From JAVBJV01 sp031546815 (GTDB lineage: Bacteria; Pseudomonadota; Alphaproteobacteria; Acetobacterales; Acetobacteraceae), in contig JAVBJV010000007.1 in assembly GCA_031546815.1 (NCBI GenBank), forward strand, positions 1 to 64,000: 64,000 nucleotides of DNA, in the 5' to 3' direction. The translations under genes and the position numbers were made by a program. Position 1 is the stretch's first letter, and each line of letters starts with the position of its first letter. This document shows positions 33,449-42,967 of the stretch, in pieces. The notes under the pieces are model-generated. The model searched no databases. It worked only from the letters and a program-made list of their open reading frames with translations, and was not told where the DNA came from.

Positions 33449-34786
33449 TTATGTCCGGTAGTAACGCTGCACGCGACGTTCGGCTTCGCGTGCGGCGTCT
33501 TCGGGGCTGGACTGTCCGGATGCGACGGCGGCGCACATCTGCACCGTCACGTATTCGGCGGCGACCGCACCCGATGCTTCGGTGATCGGCCCCTTGTACC
33601 CATTCCAGAACTGGTTGTCGCAGGTATCGCGATAGACCAGGATCTTCGGGTCCGACTTCCACACCGCGCTCTGCGCATAGGCACGCAGCGGATGCGCCCA
33701 GTATCCCAGACAGCCGGTCAGCCAGGGGTCGTACTGCTCGGCTTCCATCATGAACTGGATATAGGCCTTGGCGGCATTCGGAAAGCGGCTGTGCTTGAAC
33801 ACCATGGCGTTCAGCATCAGCGCGGTCAGCGGCGATTTACCGACCTCGCCGAACGGCATCGAGTCCTGATTCATGTCGGCACCGATGGCGGCTGTGGCGG
33901 GGTCGTTCTTGATGGTGAAATACATCGATACGCCATTCTGCGTCAGGCCGATTTCACCGGCGGCGAACGCCTTGTTGTTGCTGGGGTCCAGCCACGACAG
34001 CGTGCCGGGGATGAAGGTCTTGTACAGTTCCTTGATGTAACGCAGCGCGGCGATGGTTTCGCGACTGTTGATGGCGACCTTGCCCGCTTCGTCCACCGTG
34101 CAGGCGCCGTGCGACCATAGAATCCAGTTGGTGAACGAATTGCCGTCGCCCACCGCATTGCCCAGCGCGAAGCCCGGCGGATGGCCGATGCGTTGCAGAC
34201 CCTGACACAGCTTCAGGAAGTTTTCGTGATCCATCGGGATCTTGTCGTAACCCGCTTCCTTTACCCAGCTTGTCCGATACACACACGGCCCACCCGATCC
34301 GCCCATGGGGACCGAGATCCACGTGTTGGTGCCATGCTTCTTGCCAAGCTTGTCCGCCAGGAACATCCAGCCGCCGTATTTCGCGCCCAGATATTCGGTC
34401 ACGTCGTTCATCTCGACCAGCTTGTCGGCGAACAGATGCGGATCATCGGGCCAGCCGACCACCACATCGGGGCCTGCACCGGTGCGCGCCGACACAGCGG
34501 TCTGCGGGCGCAGATCTTCCCAACCCACGAAATCGACGCGCACCTGCACGCCGGTCTTTTCGGTGAAGCGCGTGGTGTTGGCACGCCAGATCGCTTCGTC
34601 GGGATTGACGAATTTGGTGGGGCGCAGCACGCGCAACGTCGCGCCGGATTCAATCGGCAGGTTGGGCGGCGTTGCGGAGGCGGTTGGAATGGCCGCTGTC
34701 TGTGCGAGCGATGCAGGCAGGGTCGAAGCTGTTGCAATGCCGGCACCCAGTGCCAGCGCAGAACGGCGCGTGATCTTGACGTCCAT
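33449..34786 (-). CDS. Sugar ABC transporter substrate-binding protein
   Basis: 445 aa, family 1 extracellular solute-binding protein. The leader MDVKITRRSALALGAGIATA is a Tat signal (TRRSALA) with cleavage around SLA. The mature part has the typical early VRVDFVGWEDLRPQT and PDVVVGWPDDPHLFADKLV, a hinge region with GGSGGPCVYRTSWVKEAG and the conserved C-terminal lobe with AAKAYIQFMMEAEQY. No lipobox, so it is probably free in the periplasm. First membrane-associated component after the ATPase gene, 28 nt downstream. Confidence 0.9.
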   Translation of the reverse strand: MDVKITRRSALALGAGIATASTLPASLAQTAAIPTASATPPNLPIESGATLRVLRPTKFVNPDEAIWRANTTRFTEKTGVQVRVDFVGWEDLRPQTAVSARTGAGPDVVVGWPDDPHLFADKLVEMNDVTEYLGAKYGGWMFLADKLGKKHGTNTWISVPMGGSGGPCVYRTSWVKEAGYDKIPMDHENFLKLCQGLQRIGHPPGFALGNAVGDGNSFTNWILWSHGACTVDEAGKVAINSRETIAALRYIKELYKTFIPGTLSWLDPSNNKAFAAGEIGLTQNGVSMYFTIKNDPATAAIGADMNQDSMPFGEVGKSPLTALMLNAMVFKHSRFPNAAKAYIQFMMEAEQYDPWLTGCLGYWAHPLRAYAQSAVWKSDPKILVYRDTCDNQFWNGYKGPITEASGAVAAEYVTVQMCAAVASGQSSPEDAAREAERRVQRYYRT

Positions 34787-34813
34787 TGGTGCAGTTCCCC
34801 CTTGAGTGTGTGT

Positions 34814-35869
34814 TCAGCTGTTCATGCGTGTTCCGTTATCGGCGTCGAAAACATGGGCCAGGCCTGGTGTGGGTGCGATGCGAATCACCTCGCCCGGGCG
34901 GGCGGTGACGCGTTCGCGGAAGGTGCAGATCAGCGGCGCATCACCCATACGGACCGAGACCTGCGTTTCGGATCCTGTGGGTTCCACCAGTTGCACGGTG
35001 GCATCGGCACCATTGGCGTCGATATGGATATGTTCGGGCCGCACGCCATAGATGGCGTCGCGCGCCACACCGTTCGGCGTGCCGGGCGGCAAGGGCAGCT
35101 TCATGCTGCCGACATGGAAGGCCCCGTGCTCGATCGTGCCGCGTAGAAAATTCATCGCGGGCGAGCCGATGAACCCCGCCACAAAAAGATTGGCTGGCGT
35201 GTCGTACAGTTCCAGCGGCGTGCCGATCTGCTCCACATGTCCGCCGTGCATCACGACGATTTTATCGGCCATGGTCATCGCCTCGATCTGATCGTGGGTG
35301 ACGTAGACCGTGGTGGTGGACAGGCGCTGGTGCAGTTCCTTGATCTCGCTGCGCATCTGTACACGCAGTTTTGCATCCAGGTTCGACAGTGGTTCGTCGA
35401 ACAGAAACACCTGTGGGTTGCGCACGATGGCGCGCCCCATCGCCACACGCTGGCGCTGCCCGCCCGACAGTTGGCGTGGATACCGGTCCAGATAATCCGT
35501 CAGCCCCAGAATTTGAGCGGCGCGGTTTACCTCGCGGTCGATCAGGTCTTTTGGCGCCTTGGCCAGCATCAGCGAGAACGCCATGTTGGCACGCACGCTC
35601 ATATGCGGGTACAGCGCATAATTCTGAAACACCATCGCGATGTCACGATCTTTCGGCGCCACATTGTTCACCACGCGCCCGCCAATCGCGATCTCTCCGC
35701 CCGAGATGTTTTCCAGCCCGGCAATCATGCGCAGCAGCGTGGACTTGCCGCAGCCCGAAGGCCCGACCAGCACGACGAATTCACCATCTGCAATGGCGAT
35801 GTTCACACCGTGCAAAACCTCGAGCATGCCGAAAGATTTGCGAACGTTGCGGATATCGACTTCAGCCAT
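34814..35869 (-). CDS. Sugar ABC transporter ATP-binding protein (UgpC/MsmK type)
   Basis: 351 aa, energises the CUT1 importer. Walker A GPSGCGKSTLLRMIAGLE (residues 36-53), Q-loop MVFQNYALYPHMSV, signature LSGGQRQRVAMGRAI, Walker B VFLFDEPLSNLD, H-loop VYVTHDQIEAMTM. The C-terminal TOBE/MalK-like domain (about residue 235 onward) has GSPAMNFLRG and GVRPEHIHID. Heads the operon ATPase - binding protein - two permeases. A shared ATPase for several CUT1 importers is possible. Confidence 0.92.
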   Translation of the reverse strand: MAEVDIRNVRKSFGMLEVLHGVNIAIADGEFVVLVGPSGCGKSTLLRMIAGLENISGGEIAIGGRVVNNVAPKDRDIAMVFQNYALYPHMSVRANMAFSLMLAKAPKDLIDREVNRAAQILGLTDYLDRYPRQLSGGQRQRVAMGRAIVRNPQVFLFDEPLSNLDAKLRVQMRSEIKELHQRLSTTTVYVTHDQIEAMTMADKIVVMHGGHVEQIGTPLELYDTPANLFVAGFIGSPAMNFLRGTIEHGAFHVGSMKLPLPPGTPNGVARDAIYGVRPEHIHIDANGADATVQLVEPTGSETQVSVRMGDAPLICTFRERVTARPGEVIRIAPTPGLAHVFDADNGTRMNS

Positions 35870-35938
35870 GCCGTCCCCCTTGATCGCCGGTCTTGGTGCC
35901 GGTGTTGGCGCACTTGGCAGAGCGCGATGAAAGCCCTC

Positions 35939-36271
35939 CTATTCGACCGATTGCGCATCCTGTGTGGCCGAAACGTGTATTACCCGGATCGGCGCTGCGC
36001 GTTGTGCCGCCATCCAGACGATCTCCTGCCGCAGCGCTTCCAGCGCCAGGCGCTGTTCATGCAGTTCGGCCGTTATATGTGTGTCGCGTGGTACCGGACG
36101 TTCGACGACGCGCGGCGCAACCGGCAGCACATGCGCCAGCGTCAGGCCGAGCAGTGCCACAAACAGCGAAAGTCCAGCCCAGAAAAACGCCCAGATATGT
36201 GAAGATCGTTCGGCCGACTGCAAGGACAATGGCACAGCGTTCAGATCAATCCGGGCAGAGACGTTATCCAT
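35939..36271 (-). CDS. Small single-pass membrane protein, unknown
   Basis: 110 aa from ATG 36271. A cytoplasmic N-terminus of about 25 residues, one helix (IWAFFWAGLSLFVALLGLTL), then a Pro-rich and a heptad-like segment (LHEQRLALEALRQEIVWMAA) that could form a short coiled coil outside. Codon use resembles the neighbours. It lies upstream of the sugar ABC operon and divergent from ykvI, without close linkage to either. No family recognised. Confidence 0.5.
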   Translation of the reverse strand: MDNVSARIDLNAVPLSLQSAERSSHIWAFFWAGLSLFVALLGLTLAHVLPVAPRVVERPVPRDTHITAELHEQRLALEALRQEIVWMAAQRAAPIRVIHVSATQDAQSVE

Positions 36272-36478
36272 CGGTCTGCTCCAAAGCGGTGATATGCGCA
36301 CTCACCAGGCAGGGTGCGGGCTTTGGTCCGGTTAAGCAACAGTTAAGAAATAGACACAGGAAAGTTGAAATTCCCTTAACGCTCGACGGTAATCTGCGCG
36401 CACAATCTTTGCGTTATTTTTGAACTGTATATTATGCGCCGCACGATAGATGTTTGTGCACAATAAAGGGAAACGCCA

Positions 36479-37546
36479 ATGGAAGTCTTGAGACTGGCTG
36501 CGGCTTTTGTCGGCCTGCTGGTCGGCGCGGGGTTCGCTTCGGGGCAGGAGATCCTGCAGTTCTTCACGGCATTCGGCTGGGCCGGAACCATGGGGGCGGT
36601 GGTTGCCGCGATGCTGTTCGGAGCGCTGGGGATGATCATCGCGCATCAGGCCTGCGTTCTTCAGGCGCGCTGCCATAAGGAAATCGTGCACATCATGTGC
36701 GGCCCATATGTCGGCGTGGCGGTGGACTGGATCATCACCGCGTTCCTGATCGGCGTTGTGGTCATCATGTTTGCCGGCAGCGGCGCACTGTTCGTGCAGC
36801 AGCTTGGACTTCCGTTCTGGTCGGGTGCGCTGTTCATGCTGGTGATCACGCTGCTGACCATGCTGCTGAACATCACCCGCGTGATGAACCTGATGGGCGC
36901 GCTGACACCGTGGCTGATGGCGCTGATGCTGGGTCTTGCCATCTATGCGTTCAGCACGATGACACAGGGCGTTGCGCAGATGGACACCTATGCCAATCCC
37001 GGCAAGGCCGCGTTCAGCGAATATTATTCAAGCTGGTTGTTCACGGCGGTTCTGTATGTGTCGTTCAACATCACGGTCGGCGTGCCGATGCTGGCGGTGA
37101 TGGGTGGCAGCATGAGCACCCCGCGCAAGGCGGCGATGGGCGGCATGCTGGGTGGGCTGTGCATTGGCGCACTGATCCTCATCATCCATTTCGGCCTGAT
37201 GTCGCGACTGGATCTGGTGATGCACGCCGAACTGCCGATCCTGGTTCTCGCGAACGAGGTTGCGCCCTGGTTCTCGTACGTCATCACCTTCATCGTGCTG
37301 GGGATGATCTACAACACGGCCGTCGGCATGCTGTATTCCTTCGCCGCCCGCATCGAGGATCGTGAGTCACCGCGCTTCAACATGTATGTGGTGAGCGCCG
37401 GTCTGCTGGCGTTTGTTGGCAGCTTCGTGGGCTTCGGCAAGCTGGTGGGGACTGTCTACCCGATCACCGGTGTGCTGGGTCTGCTGCTGATTTTCAGCGC
37501 ATTATGGTTCGGCCTCCGCCGCCGCAAAGTTGCTGTCGCGGTCTGA
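36479..37546 (+). CDS. YkvI-like APC-superfamily membrane protein
   Basis: 355 aa with about ten membrane helices. LLVGAGFASGQEILQFFTAFG in the first helix is the hallmark of YkvI-family proteins, distant relatives of amino-acid/sodium symporters of the APC/LeuT fold. Later SFNITVGVPMLAVMGGS and GSFVGFGKLVGTVYPITGVL fit. The C-terminus is short and basic (GLRRRKVAVAV). AAAGGGAAA precedes the ATG by about 6 nt. Substrate unknown. Ends in a terminator shared with ftsK. Confidence 0.8.
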   Translation: MEVLRLAAAFVGLLVGAGFASGQEILQFFTAFGWAGTMGAVVAAMLFGALGMIIAHQACVLQARCHKEIVHIMCGPYVGVAVDWIITAFLIGVVVIMFAGSGALFVQQLGLPFWSGALFMLVITLLTMLLNITRVMNLMGALTPWLMALMLGLAIYAFSTMTQGVAQMDTYANPGKAAFSEYYSSWLFTAVLYVSFNITVGVPMLAVMGGSMSTPRKAAMGGMLGGLCIGALILIIHFGLMSRLDLVMHAELPILVLANEVAPWFSYVITFIVLGMIYNTAVGMLYSFAARIEDRESPRFNMYVVSAGLLAFVGSFVGFGKLVGTVYPITGVLGLLLIFSALWFGLRRRKVAVAV

Positions 37547-37551
37547 TACAA

Positions 37552-37585
37552 AAACGGCGTTGCGGGGGAACCAGCAACGCCGTTT
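37552..37585. terminator. Bidirectional terminator between ykvI and ftsK
   Basis: AAACGGCGTTGC (37552-37563) and GCAACGCCGTTT (37574-37585) form a perfect 12-bp stem with a 10-nt loop and short T-runs on both strands, between converging genes. Confidence 0.85.
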
Positions 37586-37591
37586 CTGATT

Positions 37592-40006
37592 TCAGAACTC
37601 GTCCTGATCCCGCCGGACCAGAACCTCGCGCTTGCCCACGTGATTGGCGGGGCCGACGATGCCTTCCTTCTCCATCAGCTCGATCAGCTTCGCCGCGCGG
37701 TTGTATCCGATCGACAGATGGCGCTGGATGAAGCTGGTGCTTGCCTTGCCCTCGCGCGCAACCAGCGCGACGGCCTGATCGAACAGGCCCTTGTCCGCCT
37801 CGGTCGCGCCGGCAATGCCCGAGAAACCCATGCCATCCGCGCCGCCTTCGTCGTCTGACGTGGTGACGGCGTCTTCGTAGACCGGTTCACCCAGCGTGCG
37901 CAGATACGCCACCACGTGTTCGACTTCCTTGTCCGACACGAACGGGCCATGCACGCGCAGAATGCGACCACCGCCCGACATGTAGAGCATGTCGCCCATG
38001 CCCAGCAGCTGTTCGGACCCCTGCTCGCCCAGAATGGTGCGGCTGTCGAACTTGCTGATCACCTGGAACGAAATGCGCGTCGGGAAGTTGGCCTTGATGG
38101 TGCCGGTGATCACGTCGACCGACGGGCGCTGCGTGGCCATCACCACGTGAATGCCCGCTGCACGCGCCATCTGCGCCAGGCGCTGCACCGCGGCTTCGAT
38201 TTCCTTGCCCGCCACCATCATCAGGTCGGCCATCTCGTCGATCACCACCACGATGAAGGGCAGGGTTTCCAGCGACAGGGGCTGGTCCTCGAACACCGGG
38301 CGTCCGGTTTCGGAGTCGAAGCCGGTCTGCACACGGCGGGTGACGACCTCGCCATTCGCACGCGCTTCGGCCACGCGGTCGTTATAGCCGCCGATGTTGC
38401 GCACGCTGAGCTGACTCATGGCGCGATACCGGCGTTCCATTTCCTTCACCGTCCACTTCAGCGCGGTGACGGCCTTGGCCGGTTCGGTGACCACGGGGGC
38501 CATCAGATGCGGGATGCCTTCGTAGACCGAGAGTTCCAGCATCTTCGGGTCGATCAGGATCAACCGGCACTGGTCGGGCGACAGGCGATACAGTAGCGAC
38601 AGGATCATCGCGTTGATGCCGACCGACTTGCCCGAACCCGTCGTCCCCGCCACCAGCAGATGCGGCATGCGCGACAGGTCGGCGATGATCGGCGCGCCGC
38701 CGATGTCCTTGCCCAGCGCGACGGCCAGCTTGCCGCCATGGCGCAGCGCTTCTTCCGAACCCAGCATTTCCGACAGATAGACGGTTTCGCGTTTAGCGTT
38801 CGGCACCTCGATGCCGATCACGTTGCGGCCCGGCACGGTGGCGATACGCACCGACGTGACCGACAGGCTGCGCGCAACGTCGTCCGCCAGCCCGATCACG
38901 CGCGAACTGCGGATACCCGGCGCGGGTTCCAGTTCGTACAGCGTGACCACGGGGCCGGGATGAATTTCAACAATGCGACCCTGCACACCGTAATCGTTCA
39001 GCACGCTTTCCAGCAGGCGCGCATTGGCCTGCAACGCGTCTTCACTGGGGCCGGTATTGGTGCGCACAGGCGCGGGCGTCAGCAGCGACAGCGACGGCAA
39101 CGGCCAGGCGCCATCGGCCAGCGGCAATGCTTCCTGACGCGGCGGCGGCGCGGGCAGGCGTTTGGCTGCGGCGACCTTCGGCGTAGCGCGCGGCTGCGGC
39201 GGCACCTGCACACGGGCCTGCGTCAATTCGGTTGTAGTGGGCGCGGTGTTTTCGTCCGCCGTCCAGCTGCGGCGCTGTGGCACGAAGGGTTCCTGCACAT
39301 CGGCAGGCACACGCCGGAACAGGCCGAACAGCCAGCCAACGCTGCGCGCCAATACGCCGCCCACATGCTTGCTGCCCTGCGCCGAGACCGACGCAGAAAC
39401 CACGGCCGCTCCGGCCACGTGTTTGCCCGCTGTCTTCCATTCACCCGCGGTCAGACCCAGCGCCATCACGGTCAGCGTGCCGGCAGCGCCCCACAGCAGG
39501 ACCGCCATCACCAGCCGCCCGAGCGCACCGAACGTGCCGCCGATGGCCCCCAGCAATCCCGGCCCGATCGTGGTGCCTGCGATGCCGCCCAACCCCGCCT
39601 TGGTGGGGAACAGCGCCACCACCGGCAACGACGACAGCGCGCCCGCCAGCAACGGCAATGCCAGCACCAGCGCCAGGATGCGCACCCACACCGTGCCAAA
39701 CGGCCGATGCGATGCCAGCCGCCACGCCCAGCCCAGCAACGCCAGCGCGGGCAGCGCGCCCGCCAGTCCGAATCCCTGCAACAGAATGTCCGACACCGCC
39801 GCGCCAAACGGCCCGGCCAGATTGTTTGGCACGCGCGTGGTTGCCGTATTCAGCGACGGATCGCGCTGGTCGTGAGTCAGCAGCGCCACTAGCAGCGCAA
39901 TGGCCAGCAACGCCAGCAGCACGGCGCCGAATTCTCCGGCGCGACGGCGGATCAGCGCCTTCACGGCGGGCGAGGCAAGGCGACGGTTGGAGGTGGATGC
40001 GGACAT
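37592..40006 (-). CDS. ftsK: DNA translocase FtsK
   Basis: Septal DNA pump that clears and aligns chromosome termini at division. 804 aa from ATG 40006. Four membrane helices occupy about residues 20-190, then a Pro/Ala-rich linker, shorter than in E. coli FtsK. The motor domain has Walker A AGTTGSGKSVGINAMI, the RLILIDPKMLELSVYEGIPH Walker B region and RPSVDVITGTIKANFPTRIS. The C-terminal gamma winged helix is complete (STSFIQRHLSIGYNRAAKLI) and would read KOPS. The ORF upstream of 40006 is the antisense of the RutE-like gene's leader and is not used. Single-gene unit. Confidence 0.95.
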   Translation of the reverse strand: MSASTSNRRLASPAVKALIRRRAGEFGAVLLALLAIALLVALLTHDQRDPSLNTATTRVPNNLAGPFGAAVSDILLQGFGLAGALPALALLGWAWRLASHRPFGTVWVRILALVLALPLLAGALSSLPVVALFPTKAGLGGIAGTTIGPGLLGAIGGTFGALGRLVMAVLLWGAAGTLTVMALGLTAGEWKTAGKHVAGAAVVSASVSAQGSKHVGGVLARSVGWLFGLFRRVPADVQEPFVPQRRSWTADENTAPTTTELTQARVQVPPQPRATPKVAAAKRLPAPPPRQEALPLADGAWPLPSLSLLTPAPVRTNTGPSEDALQANARLLESVLNDYGVQGRIVEIHPGPVVTLYELEPAPGIRSSRVIGLADDVARSLSVTSVRIATVPGRNVIGIEVPNAKRETVYLSEMLGSEEALRHGGKLAVALGKDIGGAPIIADLSRMPHLLVAGTTGSGKSVGINAMILSLLYRLSPDQCRLILIDPKMLELSVYEGIPHLMAPVVTEPAKAVTALKWTVKEMERRYRAMSQLSVRNIGGYNDRVAEARANGEVVTRRVQTGFDSETGRPVFEDQPLSLETLPFIVVVIDEMADLMMVAGKEIEAAVQRLAQMARAAGIHVVMATQRPSVDVITGTIKANFPTRISFQVISKFDSRTILGEQGSEQLLGMGDMLYMSGGGRILRVHGPFVSDKEVEHVVAYLRTLGEPVYEDAVTTSDDEGGADGMGFSGIAGATEADKGLFDQAVALVAREGKASTSFIQRHLSIGYNRAAKLIELMEKEGIVGPANHVGKREVLVRRDQDEF

Positions 40007-40154
40007 CTTGTTGGAATGCTCTAACACTGAATGAAGTCTATCGCGGAACCGATTGAATAACCACCGATACGGATTCAAGTCCAACCCCGTCTGCTTCCGC
40101 TGTTGCGGGAAATCGGCTAAGCAGGGTGCAAATACCGCAGCAAGGAGCCTCCAG

Positions 40155-40745
40155 ATGCCGATCGACCAGCACGCCATGGACAAATTGTTCCTGTCGGCCC
40201 GCACGCAGAACGCCTGGCAGGATCGCGAAATACCCGAATCGAAGCTGGAAGAACTCTACGACCTGCTGAAGATGGGGCCGACCTCGGCCAATTCGTCGCC
40301 CGCGCGATTCATGTTCCTGCGTAGCACGGAAGCCAAGGAAAAGCTGATCCCCGCCCTGTCGCCCGGCAACGTGGACAAGACGCGCGCCGCACCGGTGACG
40401 GTGATCGTGGCGTATGATCCGCGCTTCTACGAATACCTGCCGCGCCTGTTCCCGCACGCCGACGCGCGGGCGTGGTTCATGGGTGAAGGCAAGGAAGAAT
40501 TTGCAAAAACCACTGCGTTCCGCAACGGCACGATGCAGGGTGCATATCTGATTATGGCGGCGCGTGCTGTAGGCCTGGATTGCGGGCCGATGTCCGGGTT
40601 CGATGCGGCGAAGGTCGATGCGGTGTTCCTGACCGAACGCGGCTGGAAGTCGAACTTCCTGATCAATCTGGGCTACGGCGATCCGGCCGGTCTGTTCCCG
40701 CGCTCGCCGCGGCTGAGCTTCGACGAAGCCTGCATTATCCAGTAA
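40155..40745 (+). CDS. RutE/HadB-like nitroreductase family protein
   Basis: 196 aa from ATG 40155, with AAGGAG 8 nt upstream. FMN-dependent fold; MGPTSANSSPARFMFL, GAYLIMAARAVGLDCGPMSG and SNFLINLGYGDPAGLFPRSP match the malonic semialdehyde reductase (RutE) subgroup in order and length. No other rut genes are nearby, so a role in pyrimidine degradation is not supported by context; it may reduce other aldehydes, quinones or nitro compounds. Two nt separate it from the chromate-transporter gene. Confidence 0.85.
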   Translation: MPIDQHAMDKLFLSARTQNAWQDREIPESKLEELYDLLKMGPTSANSSPARFMFLRSTEAKEKLIPALSPGNVDKTRAAPVTVIVAYDPRFYEYLPRLFPHADARAWFMGEGKEEFAKTTAFRNGTMQGAYLIMAARAVGLDCGPMSGFDAAKVDAVFLTERGWKSNFLINLGYGDPAGLFPRSPRLSFDEACIIQ

Positions 40746-40747
40746 CC

Positions 40748-41278
40748 ATGCAACCGGGAACGCGCGGGCTGTTTGTGCGTTTCCTGCTGATTGGTTTGTC
40801 CGGGTTTGGCGGTGTGGTGCCGCAGATCCACCATGCGCTGGTGGTGCGGCACCGTTGGCTGAGCGCCGAGGATTTCGCAGAATATCTGGGCCTGTGCCAG
40901 TTCCTGCCAGGGCCGAACGCCTTGAACCTGTCGGTGGTGATCGGGCGGCGATTCGCTGGGCTGCGCGGCGCACTGGCGGCAGCGGCCGGGCTGGTGCTGA
41001 TGCCGTTCGTCATCGTCTGCGGGCTGGCATTTTTGTATCATGCACTGGGCGGGTTTGCGCCCGCACGCGGCGTGATGGCGGGCGTGGCAAGCGCAGCCGC
41101 CGGGATGATCGTGGCGATGGGGCTGCGCATGGGGCGGCCGTTATGGCCGAAGCCTGCAGCGATGGGCCTGGCGGCGCTGGTGGTCGTGCTGCTGGTGGTT
41201 CTGCATCTGCCCCTGCTGTGGATTCTGGCCCTGATGCTGCCGCTGGCCTTGCTGCTGGCCTGGCGCGGGTGGCTGTAA
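40748..41278 (+). CDS. chrA: Chromate transporter, N-type half (short-chain CHR)
   Basis: 176 aa, one CHR domain. FLLIGLSGFGGVVPQIHHAL, WLSAEDFAEYLGLCQFLPGP and N-x-x-N-L-S-V-V-I-G are the conserved amino-terminal CHR motifs. About six membrane helices. In short-chain ChrA systems two separate half-proteins pair; the second half follows immediately with no gap. Exports chromate, or possibly sulfate-like anions; actual substrate is not shown. Confidence 0.85.
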   Translation: MQPGTRGLFVRFLLIGLSGFGGVVPQIHHALVVRHRWLSAEDFAEYLGLCQFLPGPNALNLSVVIGRRFAGLRGALAAAAGLVLMPFVIVCGLAFLYHALGGFAPARGVMAGVASAAAGMIVAMGLRMGRPLWPKPAAMGLAALVVVLLVVLHLPLLWILALMLPLALLLAWRGWL

Positions 41279-41800
41279 ATGAACGCGATCCTGCATCTGC
41301 TGCTGATGTTCGCGGGGCTGTCGCTGCTGTCGGTCGGCGGTGGCATGACGATCCTGCCCGAGATGCATCGCCTCGCGGTGATCGAATGGGGCTGGATGCC
41401 CGACCAGGTGTTCGCCGACTACTACGCGCTGGCACAGGCTGCGCCGGGGCCGAATATTCTGATTGTCACGCTGCTGGGTTGGCATGTGGCGGGGTTTGCG
41501 GGGGCGCTGGCGGCAACGGTGGGGATTTGCGCCCCGGCGGCGGCGCTGGCCTATGTCGGCGGCGGGGTGTGGGTGCGGTTTCGTGACACTGGCTGGCGGC
41601 GCATCGTCGGGCTGGCCTTGCCGCCGCTGGTGGCCGGGCTGGTGCTGGGGGCGGGCGTATTGCTGACCGACGCGGCAACCCACAGCGTGGGCGGCGCGGT
41701 GCTGACGGCGGCGATGGTGCTGTTCGCAACACTGACCCGTGCCAACCCGCTTTGGCTTTTGGGCATCGGCGCGCTGGCGGGCGCGCTGGGGCTGGTCTAA
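41279..41800 (+). CDS. chrA: Chromate transporter, second half (short-chain CHR)
   Basis: 173 aa, starting directly after the stop of the first half. LLLMFAGLSLLSVGGGMTIL at the start, then YYALAQAAPGPNILIVTLLG and GFAGALAATVGICAPAAALA are the CHR motifs in the second topology. About six helices. Together with the preceding gene it would give the 12-helix transporter that long-chain ChrA makes as one polypeptide. It is followed after 9 nt by tsaB, so the tsaB-rimI pair may share this transcript. Confidence 0.85.
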   Translation: MNAILHLLLMFAGLSLLSVGGGMTILPEMHRLAVIEWGWMPDQVFADYYALAQAAPGPNILIVTLLGWHVAGFAGALAATVGICAPAAALAYVGGGVWVRFRDTGWRRIVGLALPPLVAGLVLGAGVLLTDAATHSVGGAVLTAAMVLFATLTRANPLWLLGIGALAGALGLV

Positions 41801-41809
41801 GAGCGGATC

Positions 41810-42451
41810 ATGAAATTGCTGGTTCTGGATGCGGCGGGGCAGCGTTGCTCGGCCGCTGTTGTGGTGGATGGCGTAGTGCGGGCGCAGCGCGTGATGGAAG
41901 AATCGCGCGGCATTGCCGCCCTGCTGCCGCAGATGGCGTTGGATGTGCAGACCGAATCCGGCCTTACCGCGCGCGATCTGGATGCGGTGGCGGTCACGGT
42001 GGGGCCGGGCGGCTTCACGGGGATTCGCACGGCGCTGGCACTGGCGCACGGGATCGGGCTGGCGGCGGGGATCGGCGTGATCGGCGTGAGTGTGGGTGAC
42101 GCGATTCTGGCGCTGCTGCCGCAGGACCGCCCCATCTGGTGCGTGCTGGACAGCAAGCGCGGCCGGGTCTTTCTGGAACGCGATGGTACCGTGCAGGGGT
42201 TCGACCTGACCGCACTGCCGGTACCCTCCGCATTCACACAGATCGCCGGCAACGCGGCGCCGCAGGTGGTTGCGGCACTGGGCAACGCCCTGGTCGAACT
42301 GCTGGACGCGCAAGCGGTTGAACCACGCGGCATTGCGCTGGCCGCCGAAGCGCAGCGCGCCGGACGATTGCCGGTGCGCGCGGCGCAGCCATTATATGTC
42401 GACCCGCCCGAGGCCCGCCTGCCGCGCAACGCCCGCCCCGCGCCGGTCTGA
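41810..42451 (+). CDS. tsaB: tRNA t6A biosynthesis protein TsaB
   Basis: Partner of TsaD and TsaE in threonylcarbamoyl-A37 formation. 213 aa; LLVLDAAGQRCSAAVVVDG at the start (ASKHA fold), AVTVGPGGFTGIRTALALAHG and AIDG-like VSVGDAILALLPQ in the middle. TsaB proteins resemble TsaD without the metal site, as here. tsaD itself lies 33 kb away in the window. The next gene rimI begins 7 nt later, the common tsaB-rimI order. Confidence 0.93.
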   Translation: MKLLVLDAAGQRCSAAVVVDGVVRAQRVMEESRGIAALLPQMALDVQTESGLTARDLDAVAVTVGPGGFTGIRTALALAHGIGLAAGIGVIGVSVGDAILALLPQDRPIWCVLDSKRGRVFLERDGTVQGFDLTALPVPSAFTQIAGNAAPQVVAALGNALVELLDAQAVEPRGIALAAEAQRAGRLPVRAAQPLYVDPPEARLPRNARPAPV

Positions 42452-42457
42452 CGGGTC

Positions 42458-42886
42458 GTGCAGCTTTGTTCCCCCCTGCATGCAGCGGCGATGGCGTTGA
42501 TCCATGCCGCCTGCTTCCCGCCGGATGATGCATGGGATACAATGATAATGGCCAGGCAGTTGGGATTGCCAGGCATGTTCGGGTTGATCGACGATCAGGG
42601 TGGTTTCATTCTGGCACGCGTTGCCGCCGACGAGGCTGAAATCCTGACAATTGCCGTATCGCCGGAACTGCGTGGCCAGGGACTGGGCGGCGCGTTGCTC
42701 GAGGCTGCGATGGCCGAGGCAGCGCGGCGTGGCGCGGCGGCAATGTTTCTCGAGGTTTCGGCCGATAACCACGGGGCGCAACGGTTATACGAACGCCATG
42801 GGTTCGGCCAGGTTGGTTTGCGGCAGCGCTACTACGCCGATGGCTCGGATGCCCGGGTGATGCAACGGGATCTGCGTCGCCTGTAA
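42458..42886 (+). CDS. rimI: Ribosomal protein S18-alanine N-acetyltransferase RimI (GNAT)
   Basis: 142 aa from GTG 42458. GNAT motif A is ILTIAVSPELRGQGLGGALL (R-x2-G-x-G/A), followed by FLEVSADNHGAQRLYERHGF and GLRQRYYADGSDARVM, the RimI order. The start HAAAMALIHAACFPPDDAWD corresponds to the usual N-terminal helix. Position after tsaB supports RimI over other GNATs. The substrate is inferred from family and context. Confidence 0.88.
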   Translation: MQLCSPLHAAAMALIHAACFPPDDAWDTMIMARQLGLPGMFGLIDDQGGFILARVAADEAEILTIAVSPELRGQGLGGALLEAAMAEAARRGAAAMFLEVSADNHGAQRLYERHGFGQVGLRQRYYADGSDARVMQRDLRRL

Positions 42887-42967
42887 AAAAATGGTGGCAA
42901 GAGAGGAAATATATTTAGAAAAATTTAAAAACGCTTCTTTATAATTGTATAATCTTACATTTTTCAG